NCBI RefSeq assembly: GCF_024972755.1
Contig: NZ_CP087724.1
Location: forward strand, 620,001 to 684,000
DNA length: 64,000 bases
Origin: Halanaeroarchaeum sp. HSR-CO
Lineage (GTDB): Archaea; Halobacteriota; Halobacteria; Halobacteriales; Halobacteriaceae
Reading direction: 5' to 3'
Shown here: piece by piece, positions 42,940 through 50,788 of the stretch
How positions within the stretch are numbered: position 1 is the stretch's first letter
Layout of the letters: every line of letters starts with the position of its first letter
The notes under the pieces: model-generated
What the model was told of the DNA's origin: nothing
The model's database searches: none
Seen by the model: the letters and a program-made list of their open reading frames with translations, nothing else
Position numbers and translations under genes: made by a program

Positions 42940-44954
42940 GCGAGTACATCACCCGACTCGACGACCGGACGATCGAACGTATCGCGGCCGGCGAGGTGGT
43001 CGAACGTCCAGCCTCGGTCGTCAAGGAACTCGTCGAGAACAGCCTCGACGCCGGGGCCGACCGGATCGACGTCTCGGTGACCGGAAACGGAACCGACCGC
43101 ATCGAGGTGGCTGACGATGGTCGCGGGATGAGCGAGGCCGACGTTCGTGCTGCGGTCGAGCAGCACACCACGAGCAAGATCCGAGACATCGACGACCTGG
43201 CTGCCGGGGTCGGGACGCTTGGATTCCGCGGCGAAGCGCTGCATACCATCGGCGCCGTCTCTCGGATGACCGTGACGACGAGACCACAGGACGGTGCAGA
43301 CATCGGTACCGAACTCCGGATGGTCGGCGGCGAGGTCGAATCGGTCAGTCCCGCGGGCCGGCCACCGGGAACGACAGTCACCGTCGAGGACCTGTTCTTC
43401 AACACGCCCGCGCGGGAGAAGTACCTCAAGACCGACGCCACCGAGTTCGCGCACGTCAACCGGGTGGTCACGCGATACGCGCTCGCGAACCCCTCGGTCG
43501 CCGTGTCGCTCTCCCACGACGGCAACCGCGTCTTCGCCACGACCGGCCAGGGTGACGTCCGCGAAGCGATGCTCGCCGTCTACGGGCGCGAGGTCGCCGA
43601 ATCGATGATCCCCGTCGATCACGAGACGACCGTCGCTACCGTGGAGGGGTACGTCAGCGACCCCGAGACCACCCGGAGCGCCAGAGAGTACGTCTCGACG
43701 TACGTCAACGGTCGGTATGTCAGGGACGGCGATCTGCGTGGGGCGGTCGTCTCGGCGTACGGCAAACAGCTCGCCGCCGACCGGTACCCCTTCGCAACGC
43801 TGTTCGTGGACGTTCCACCCGAGACGGTCGACGTGAACGTCCACCCCCGGAAGATGGAAGTCAGATTCGACGACGAGACGGCCGTCTACGGGACGATCGA
43901 AGACGCCGTCGAGGACGCTCTCCTCGACCACGGACTCGTTCGGAGTAGCGCACCGCGTGGCCGCTCTGCCCCTGACGAGACGCCAGTGGGACCGGAAGGT
44001 CACCACGATGGCGACCTGGCGGATGAGGCGACGGCGGGGGCGACCGACCCCGAGAACGTCGTCAGGGAGGGCGATTCGCCGAACGGAATCACGGGGTCAG
44101 AATCCGATACGGCGTCAGGGGGCCCCACGCGGTCGAGCAGTGACGCTGGGGCGGGGCAGCCGACGGCGGCCGCCGACTCCACGGGAGAACCGGTAGGTGA
44201 CGCCACCGATCGTTCCCCGGACGGCCCGACGACGGACACCGACACCGCCCCAGCGCCACCGTCGAGCGATGCCGATGCGGACCGCAAGTTCGCTGGACCG
44301 CTCGAGCACCCGGGGCTGACCGACGTCGAATCGACCACGGACTTCGAGACCCTCCCGCCACTTCGCGTGCTCGGCCAGGTCCACGACACGTACGTCGTGG
44401 CCGAGTCCCCCGACGGACTGGTGCTCGTCGACCAGCACGCGGCGGACGAGCGCATCAACTACGAACGCCTCGCGAAGCGACTGGCGACCCGGCGGGACTC
44501 CCAGACGCTGGTGTCGCCCGTCGAGGTGGCACTCACCGCCCACGAGGCGAGCGTCTTCGACGAGGCCCTGGTCGACCTGCGCGCGGTGGGATTCGAAGCC
44601 CATCGCGACGACCGGACCGCGGTCGTCGAGGCCGTTCCGGCCGTGCTATCGGATGCTCTCGATCCGTCGCTGCTCAGGGACGTGCTGGCGTCGTTCCTCG
44701 AAGCGGACGAGCGCGACCTCGTCGACTCGGCGGCCGACGCGCTTATCTCCGATCTCGCCTGTTATCCGTCGATCACCGGCAATACGTCGCTGTCCGACGG
44801 GGACGTCGTCGCCTTGCTCTCCCGTCTGGACGACTGCGAGAATCCCTTCTCCTGTCCACACGGCCGTCCCGTCATCATCGAATTCTCCGAGCAGGAACTC
44901 AAGGACCGCTTCGAACGCGACTATCCGGGACATCAGGTTCGTCGTCGGGAGTGA
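42936..44954 (+). CDS. mutL: DNA mismatch repair protein MutL
   Basis: 672 residues; the reading frame is open further upstream inside mutS, but the ATG at 42936 starts the conserved MutL N-terminus. It has a GHKL ATPase (ERIAAGEVVERPASVVKELVENSLDAG, DDGRGM, TTSKI, GFRGEAL), a transducer domain, an acidic disordered linker (about 330-450) and a C-terminal dimer domain carrying the endonuclease metal motif DQHAADERINYE (DQHAx2Ex4E, about 498-509) and CPHGRP. It therefore should be a nicking MutL. It overlaps mutS by 4 bases. Confidence 0.96.
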   Translation: MSEYITRLDDRTIERIAAGEVVERPASVVKELVENSLDAGADRIDVSVTGNGTDRIEVADDGRGMSEADVRAAVEQHTTSKIRDIDDLAAGVGTLGFRGEALHTIGAVSRMTVTTRPQDGADIGTELRMVGGEVESVSPAGRPPGTTVTVEDLFFNTPAREKYLKTDATEFAHVNRVVTRYALANPSVAVSLSHDGNRVFATTGQGDVREAMLAVYGREVAESMIPVDHETTVATVEGYVSDPETTRSAREYVSTYVNGRYVRDGDLRGAVVSAYGKQLAADRYPFATLFVDVPPETVDVNVHPRKMEVRFDDETAVYGTIEDAVEDALLDHGLVRSSAPRGRSAPDETPVGPEGHHDGDLADEATAGATDPENVVREGDSPNGITGSESDTASGGPTRSSSDAGAGQPTAAADSTGEPVGDATDRSPDGPTTDTDTAPAPPSSDADADRKFAGPLEHPGLTDVESTTDFETLPPLRVLGQVHDTYVVAESPDGLVLVDQHAADERINYERLAKRLATRRDSQTLVSPVEVALTAHEASVFDEALVDLRAVGFEAHRDDRTAVVEAVPAVLSDALDPSLLRDVLASFLEADERDLVDSAADALISDLACYPSITGNTSLSDGDVVALLSRLDDCENPFSCPHGRPVIIEFSEQELKDRFERDYPGHQVRRRE

Positions 44955-44993
44955 CCGCCTACAGTTAAGGGCGATCCATTGGTAGAGACGTCC

Positions 44994-46067
44994 ATGTCCG
45001 AAGACGATTTGGAGTCAGTGGATACTGGGACGGCGGAACCAACGGTCGAACCGCTCGGCGTGAAGGTCGGCAGTACGCGAACCGTCGTGGCGGAAGCCGG
45101 TGGCCAGCAGCCGACGGTGCATCAGGCCTTGACGTGTCTCGCGACGTACGAAGACGCCCTCACGGGGGAGACGGAAGTCGTCTTCGGCGAGGAAGCTGCC
45201 GCCGAATACCCGGATCGCGTAACGTACATGCTCCGGTCTGGCCTCCCGGAGGACGACGAGGGGACGAACCAGACGAGCACCTATCTCCGCGAGTTCGCCG
45301 AGTCACACGCGCTCCCCGAGAACAGCGCCGTGGTCCTGGCGGTCCCGACGATAGACAACCCCGCCGGTCTCGACCGACTCGAAGCCGCCATCGAGGACGG
45401 TCCGATCGGCCGTGATGGCCTCCGAAGCTATCCGGAATCGCTCTGCGGGGCGGTGCCCGCTCTCGGTGACGACCTCGAGGCGATCAACGAGACGTTCGTC
45501 GCGATCAACATGGGATCGACCAACCTGGAGGCGTCTGCGTTCCGTCGCGGTGAGCAACTCGCCTCCTACACGACGGGGGCCGTCACCGGGACGGCCGTCG
45601 ATCGGGCCATCGCCGCGAACGTCGAGGAGGAGACACAGGGACGGGTCAACATCGACCTCCAGACCGCTCGCGAGTACAAGGAAGCCCACGCCAGTTTCGA
45701 CGAGTACGAACCGTTCGACGACGTGATCCAGCAACCCGGCGGCGGCACGTACGAGTACACGATCGAAACGAGTGTCCCGGACGCTATCGACGACTACCTG
45801 GACGAGGTCGTCGACCACGTGGCTAACGTGTTCCTGACGGAGTTGGCCAACGATACCGTCAAGATCTATCGGCACGCCCTCGATCGTGAGGTCGTTCTTA
45901 CCGGTGGGATGGCCTGTATCCCGGGGATCGTCGACGAGTTCGCGACCCGACTCGGCGAGGAACTGGGCCGGGACGTCGATGCCGTTGCCCCCGCGGAGCC
46001 GGATGCGGCCGCGGCGATCGGGGCGTATCGGATCGCCGATCGGCTCGTCGACATGGATCAGTTCTGA
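44994..46067 (+). CDS. Salactin-like actin homologue
   Basis: 357 residues from the ATG at 44994 (the frame starts at 44979). It has the actin/Hsp70 fold: phosphate-1 loop LGVKVGSTRTVVAEAGG, phosphate-2 loop FVAINMGSTNLEASAF, and adenosine region VVLTGGMACIPGIVDEFA. It resembles the haloarchaeal cytoskeletal protein salactin, which forms dynamic filaments with a role in low-phosphate growth of Halobacterium. It is too divergent to be MreB or FtsA, and no mreC or ftsZ is nearby. The promoter TATA CAGTTAAGG (44961-44969) makes the ATG nearly leaderless. Confidence 0.8.
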   Translation: MSEDDLESVDTGTAEPTVEPLGVKVGSTRTVVAEAGGQQPTVHQALTCLATYEDALTGETEVVFGEEAAAEYPDRVTYMLRSGLPEDDEGTNQTSTYLREFAESHALPENSAVVLAVPTIDNPAGLDRLEAAIEDGPIGRDGLRSYPESLCGAVPALGDDLEAINETFVAINMGSTNLEASAFRRGEQLASYTTGAVTGTAVDRAIAANVEEETQGRVNIDLQTAREYKEAHASFDEYEPFDDVIQQPGGGTYEYTIETSVPDAIDDYLDEVVDHVANVFLTELANDTVKIYRHALDREVVLTGGMACIPGIVDEFATRLGEELGRDVDAVAPAEPDAAAAIGAYRIADRLVDMDQF

Positions 46068-46068
46068 C

Positions 46069-47085
46069 GTGGAGACGAACCATCACGTCGTCGCGGGGGA
46101 CGCCCGCGACCTGCCGCTCGCCGACGAGTCGGTGGCGCTAGTCGTCACGTCGCCGCCGTATCCGATGATCGAGATGTGGGACGAGACCTTCTCCGCGCTG
46201 GATCCGGCCATCCGAGACGCTCTCGCGGCGGAAGACGGTGCCCAGGCCTACGACCTGATGCACGAGGTCCTCGATGCAGGCTGGCGGGAAGTCGCCCGAG
46301 TCCTCTCGCCCGGCGGCATCGCCGCCATCAACGTCGGCGACGCGACGCGGACGGTGAACGGCGACTTCCAGCTGTATCCGAACCACGCCACGGTGCTCTC
46401 TTCGCTTCAGGACGTCGGCCTCTCGCCACTGCCGGACGTCCTCTGGCGGAAACCCGCGAACAGCGCGGCGAAGTTCATGGGCTCGGGGACCATCCCGCCG
46501 AACGCCTACGTCACACTGGAGCACGAATACATCCTGCTGGCCAGGAAGGGCGGGCTGCGCCGTCCCGACAGCGACCGCCGCGGCCGGAGTAGTTACTTCT
46601 GGGAGGAACGCAATCGCTGGTTCTCCGACGTCTGGGAGGTCCGTGGCGAGCGACAGGCCCTCGACATCGGCCCACGGGATCGGACGGGGGCGTTCCCCTT
46701 CGCGATCCCGTACCGACTGATCAACATGTACTCGGTGCAGGGGGACACCGTCCTCGACCCGTTCTGGGGGACGGGGACGACGACGCTCGCGGCGATGGCG
46801 AGTGCTCGCCAGTCGGTGGGCGTCGAGGTCGAAGCCGACCTCGTCGAGGGCTTCGACCCGAAGCAGGCAGACGTGTGCCACCTCGCCAGCGAACGGAGCC
46901 GCGAGCGACTGGACGCCCACCGTCAATTTGTCGCCGACTGCGAGGAGACGCCGGGCTACGAGGCGACGAACTACGACACCAGGGTCGTCACGAAACAGGA
47001 ACGCGACATCCACCTGCCGACCATCGAATCGGTGGACCCGACGGCCGCCGGCTGGCAGGTGTCACACGGCTGGCTCGACGGGTAG
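46069..47085 (+). CDS. Orphan DNA methyltransferase, TSPPY type (candidate CTAG methylase)
   Basis: 338 residues from a GTG start right after the salactin stop. The catalytic motif TSPPYPMIEMWD (about 27-38) comes first and the SAM motif DPFWGTGTTTLAA (about 228-240) comes last, the beta-class order. TSPPY is typical of N4-cytosine or related methylases. No restriction endonuclease is next to it, so it is an orphan. The sequence looks like the widely conserved haloarchaeal methylase that modifies CTAG (often called Zim); I give this by memory and it needs a family search. The C-terminal extension (about 270-338) is charged. Confidence 0.8.
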   Translation: METNHHVVAGDARDLPLADESVALVVTSPPYPMIEMWDETFSALDPAIRDALAAEDGAQAYDLMHEVLDAGWREVARVLSPGGIAAINVGDATRTVNGDFQLYPNHATVLSSLQDVGLSPLPDVLWRKPANSAAKFMGSGTIPPNAYVTLEHEYILLARKGGLRRPDSDRRGRSSYFWEERNRWFSDVWEVRGERQALDIGPRDRTGAFPFAIPYRLINMYSVQGDTVLDPFWGTGTTTLAAMASARQSVGVEVEADLVEGFDPKQADVCHLASERSRERLDAHRQFVADCEETPGYEATNYDTRVVTKQERDIHLPTIESVDPTAAGWQVSHGWLDG

Positions 47086-47086
47086 G

Positions 47087-47905
47087 TCACTCGATGGCGC
47101 AGCTATCGACGTACTCGACGTCGGCGACCGAGTCGATCGCCGGGTCGTCGCCACAGACCGGACAGTCGGGATTGCGCTTGATCTCGATCTCGTCGAACTC
47201 CATGCGTTCGGCGTCGTAAAAGAGGAGTCGGCCATCCAGGCGCTCGCCCACGTCCATGATCCCCTTGGTCACCTCGGTCGCCTGAATGGTGCCGATGGTG
47301 CCGGGGACCGCTCCCAGGACGCCGGCGGTCGCGCAGTCGGGGACGGTGCCCTCGGGTGGGGCTTCCGGGAAGAGACATCGATAACAGGGCGAATCGTCGC
47401 CACCGTCGAAGGTCGTGACCTGCCCCTCGTAGCGGAAGACCGCGCCGTGGGAGAACGGGACTCCCGCGAGCGTGCACGCGTCGTTGACGATGTATCGGGT
47501 TCGGAAGTTGTCGGAGCAATCGACGACGTAGTCTTTGTCGGCGACGAACGCCTCGGCGTTCTTCGGGGTGAACTCGACGTCGTGGGTGACGACCTCGACG
47601 TCCGGATTCAAGCCGCGAACGAACTCGGCGGCGGATTCGACCTTCGACCGTCCCTGGTCCGCGTCGCGATGGATGGTCTGGCGCTGGAGGTTCGACCGCT
47701 CGACGACGTCGTCGTCCACGATGTGCAACGTGCCCACGCCGGCCGCCGCGAGGTACTGGATGACGGGGGAGCCGAGTCCACCGGCGCCCACGACCAGTAC
47801 CTCGGCGTCGAGGAGGGCCTTCTGTCCGGATGGCCCCATCCCGTCCATGATGATGTGACGGGCGTATCGATCGAGTTGGCGCTGGTCCAGATCGAGGTCG
47901 GTCAT
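47087..47905 (-). CDS. ubaA: E1-like activating enzyme UbaA (ThiF/MoeB family)
   Basis: 272 residues. It adenylates the C-terminus of ubiquitin-like SAMP proteins for protein modification and for sulphur transfer to tRNA and molybdopterin. Motifs: Arg finger YARHIIMDGMGPSG, nucleotide loop VVGAGGLGS (about 37-45), D-x-x-N-x-x-R-Q as DDVVERSNLQRQ, catalytic Cys in PDCATAGVLGAVPG, and two Zn pairs CYRC and CPVC. Length fits the single-domain haloarchaeal enzyme. It is convergent with the methylase gene, one base apart. Confidence 0.93.
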   Translation of the reverse strand: MTDLDLDQRQLDRYARHIIMDGMGPSGQKALLDAEVLVVGAGGLGSPVIQYLAAAGVGTLHIVDDDVVERSNLQRQTIHRDADQGRSKVESAAEFVRGLNPDVEVVTHDVEFTPKNAEAFVADKDYVVDCSDNFRTRYIVNDACTLAGVPFSHGAVFRYEGQVTTFDGGDDSPCYRCLFPEAPPEGTVPDCATAGVLGAVPGTIGTIQATEVTKGIMDVGERLDGRLLFYDAERMEFDEIEIKRNPDCPVCGDDPAIDSVADVEYVDSCAIE

Positions 47906-48004
47906 GCCAGTCCCTTGGGTCGGGGGTATGAAAACGTGGTCGCTCCCACAGCGAACGCTTTGGGAGCGTGGGAAGTCTGAGAACTGTACTGTGACGAAAC
48001 GAAC

Positions 48005-48199
48005 TTACTGGCGCGTCAGATTGGTGGCGCGCGGGCCCTTGGGGGCGTCGTCGATGTCGAATTCAACGTCCTGGCCCTCTTCGAGGTCGGGGCCGTCGAT
48101 GTCCTCCATGTGGAAGAAAACGTCGTCGTCTGCGTCGTCCGTAGCGATAAAGCCGTAACCCTTCCGCTCGTGGAAGAAGTCAACCGTACCTTTTGCCAT
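48005..48199 (-). CDS. Cold-shock domain protein (CspA-like)
   Basis: 64 residues, one five-stranded OB-fold domain: GTVDFFHERKGYGFIATDD carries RNP-1-like KGYGFI, and DDVFFHMEDI carries RNP-2-like VFFHM. The usual Trp is replaced by Asp-Phe-Phe in the first strand. It binds single-stranded nucleic acid and likely acts as an RNA chaperone. A poly-acidic surface is typical of haloarchaeal versions. It lies alone between ubaA and the permease, on the minus strand. Confidence 0.93.
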   Translation of the reverse strand: MAKGTVDFFHERKGYGFIATDDADDDVFFHMEDIDGPDLEEGQDVEFDIDDAPKGPRATNLTRQ

Positions 48200-48370
48200 T
48201 ACAATACCCCGTAGACGGGGCCGAGGGATAAGGCTTCCTTGAGTCGTGGTACCGCGGGGGTCGGGGCGTCGCGGCCCTGGGACCCTCCCAAAGAGATAAC
48301 ACGGTCGCCAAAAGCGTTGGACGTATGGCAGATTCGGCGGCCGGGATTCACCTACCTTGGGGGCGTCCGC

Positions 48371-50782
48371 GTGTCTGAGGTGTCGTCGGCGGGGACCGGG
48401 GACGAGTCGGGCGGCGTGTCGACGGAGCTCTCCCGCGACATGAGCCTCTTCGACATCACCTTCATCGGTGTCGGCGCGATGATCGGTGCGGGGGTCTTCG
48501 CGCTCACCGGTTTCGCGGCCGGTATCGCCGGCCCAGCGCTCGTGCTGGCGTTCGCCCTGAACGGGTTCGTGGCACTATTCACCGCCGTCTCGTACGCGGA
48601 ACTCGGAGCGGCCTTTCCGGAGGCCGGTGGCGGGTACCTCTGGGTCAAGGAGGCGCTGGTCGACCCGAACGGCTTCTTCGCCGGGTGGATGAGCTGGTTC
48701 GCGCACGCGGTCGCCGCCTCCCTGTACGCCGTGACCTTCGGCGCCTTCTTGCTCGAATTCATCATCTACGGAACGTCCCTGAGCCACGGATTCACCTTCT
48801 TCGGGGTCATCACGCCGGGGGTCGTCGACAAACTGCTCGCAGTCCTGCTCGTCGTCGCCTTCACCTACATCAACTTCATGGGGGCCGAAGAGACCGGGAA
48901 GGCCGGTATCGTGGTCACGGTGATCAAGGTCGTCATCCTCGCCGTCTTCGTCGTCTTCGGCTTCAGGGCCACGCTCGCGAACCCGACCTGGCCCCAGAAG
49001 TTCCTCACGAACCCCAGTTTCGCCCCGGCGGGCGCCATCGGCATCATCGGGGCGATGGGATTCACGTACATCGCCTTCGAGGGGTACGAGATCATCGTCC
49101 AGTCGGGTGAGGAGGTCGTCGACCCCGGTGAGAACATCCCCAAAGCCGTCTTCTACTCGTTAGCGATCGTCGTCCCCATCTACGTCCTGGTCGCGTTCGC
49201 GGCCATCGGCGGCATCGACGTCACGGCGGAAGCACTCGAACTGGCCCAGCCCTTCGCCGGCGCACCGCCGGAGTACACCTGGCAACTGCTCGGGGAGATG
49301 GGTGAACTGGGGATCATCCGTGCGGCCGGACAGTTCGTGCCCTACGGCATCCCGCTCCTGCTCGTGGCCGGGTTGACCGCCACGATGAGTGCGCTGAACG
49401 CGACCATCTACTCCTCCTCGCGGGTCTCCTTCGCCATGGGGCGGGACCGCTCGTTACCCGGGTTCTTCGACCGGATCCACCAGGGTACCCGCACGCCACA
49501 CTGGGCCATCTTCCTCTCCGCGGTGCTCATCTCCGGGATGGCCGTCCTGCTCCCGATCGAGGCCGTCGCCGCCTCGGCGGACATCATGTTCATCCTCCTG
49601 TTCGTCCAGGTGAACTGGACGCTGATACGGATGCGCCAGACTCACCCGGATCTCCCGCGCACCTACACGGTCCCGTACATGCCGTGGCCACCGCTCATCG
49701 GCATCGGGCTCCAGTTGCTCCTCACGCCGTTTCTCATCCGGGCGCTGGGACTGGAGGCCATCGGCGTCGGGTCCGGGAACCACGGGTTGGTCGCCCTCGT
49801 CACGACGGCGCTGTGGATGGGTCTCGGTCTCACGGTCTACTTCGGATACTCGAAGCAGAAGGAGACTGAGAAACTCGAACGGGATTCGCCAGCCGTCGTC
49901 TCCGAGCGCACCCCGGCCGAGACGGACTATCGGGTCCTCGTCCCCGTCGCGAACCCGGACACGGTCGAGCAGTTGATGCGGACCGCCATCGACGTCGCTC
50001 GGGAGAACGACGGAGAGATTCAGGTCATGAATGTCGTTACCGTCCCACAGCAGACGCCGCTCTCGGAGGGGCGCCAGTTCGTCGACGAAGAGCGAGTGGT
50101 CCTCGATCGTGCCATGGCAATCGGTGCGGACGCCGACGTGCCCACGAGTGGAACCATCCGCATCGGTCACGACGTCTCACAGGCCATCCTCAACACCATC
50201 GATCACCTGGACGTCGACGTCGTCCTCATGGGGTGGCGAAGCAGGCCGAGACGGCGTGACTTCGTCCTCGGCAGCAACGTCGACCCCGTGGTCACGCGAG
50301 CACGCTGTGACGTCCTCGTCGAACGGATCGAATCGGGGTCGCAACCGGTCGAATCGATCCTGGTGCCAACGGCGGGCGGGCCCCACGCGGATCTCGCCGC
50401 GGAGGTGGCGCAGGCGGTCGCCCATGCAACGGGCGCCTCCATCCGGGTCCTTCACGTGGTCGACCCTAGCGCGACGAGCGCAGCGCGTGACGACGCCCGG
50501 GAGATGATCGACGAGACCGTCGGCGAATTCGACGAGACGGTACCGGTCGACGGGGTCGTCGTCGAGGGCGACGACGTGGTGGGCACCATCGTCGAGAAGA
50601 CCGCGGAGTACGACCTGACCCTCATCGGCGCGACCAGGGAGGGGCTGTTCCAGCAGTTGCTGTTCGGTGCTCTGCCGGAGACGGTCGCCGAACGCGCACA
50701 GAGCACCGTCATCATGACGAAGCGGAACCTCGGCATCGGTACCCGAGTGAAACGGTGGTTCCGCCGCCGAAACCAGCACTGA
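48371..50782 (+). CDS. Amino-acid permease (APC family) fused to two universal-stress domains
   Basis: 803 residues from the GTG at 48371; the frame is open to 48239 but the upstream 44 codons are Arg/Pro-rich. The N-terminal half is an APC permease with about 12 helices: SLFDITFIGVGAMIGAGVFALTG (TM1 with the GxG-type break), GGYLWVKEAL, TYIAFEGYEIIVQSGEE and SALNATIYSSSRVSFAMG. The C-terminal 290 residues contain two UspA domains (DYRVLVPVANPDTVEQLMRTA... and ESILVPTAGGPHADLAAEV... ending LIGATREGLF). Usp domains bind ATP or cAMP-like nucleotides and may regulate transport. Substrate not readable. Confidence 0.88.
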   Translation: MSEVSSAGTGDESGGVSTELSRDMSLFDITFIGVGAMIGAGVFALTGFAAGIAGPALVLAFALNGFVALFTAVSYAELGAAFPEAGGGYLWVKEALVDPNGFFAGWMSWFAHAVAASLYAVTFGAFLLEFIIYGTSLSHGFTFFGVITPGVVDKLLAVLLVVAFTYINFMGAEETGKAGIVVTVIKVVILAVFVVFGFRATLANPTWPQKFLTNPSFAPAGAIGIIGAMGFTYIAFEGYEIIVQSGEEVVDPGENIPKAVFYSLAIVVPIYVLVAFAAIGGIDVTAEALELAQPFAGAPPEYTWQLLGEMGELGIIRAAGQFVPYGIPLLLVAGLTATMSALNATIYSSSRVSFAMGRDRSLPGFFDRIHQGTRTPHWAIFLSAVLISGMAVLLPIEAVAASADIMFILLFVQVNWTLIRMRQTHPDLPRTYTVPYMPWPPLIGIGLQLLLTPFLIRALGLEAIGVGSGNHGLVALVTTALWMGLGLTVYFGYSKQKETEKLERDSPAVVSERTPAETDYRVLVPVANPDTVEQLMRTAIDVARENDGEIQVMNVVTVPQQTPLSEGRQFVDEERVVLDRAMAIGADADVPTSGTIRIGHDVSQAILNTIDHLDVDVVLMGWRSRPRRRDFVLGSNVDPVVTRARCDVLVERIESGSQPVESILVPTAGGPHADLAAEVAQAVAHATGASIRVLHVVDPSATSAARDDAREMIDETVGEFDETVPVDGVVVEGDDVVGTIVEKTAEYDLTLIGATREGLFQQLLFGALPETVAERAQSTVIMTKRNLGIGTRVKRWFRRRNQH

Positions 50783-50788
50783 GTGGGC

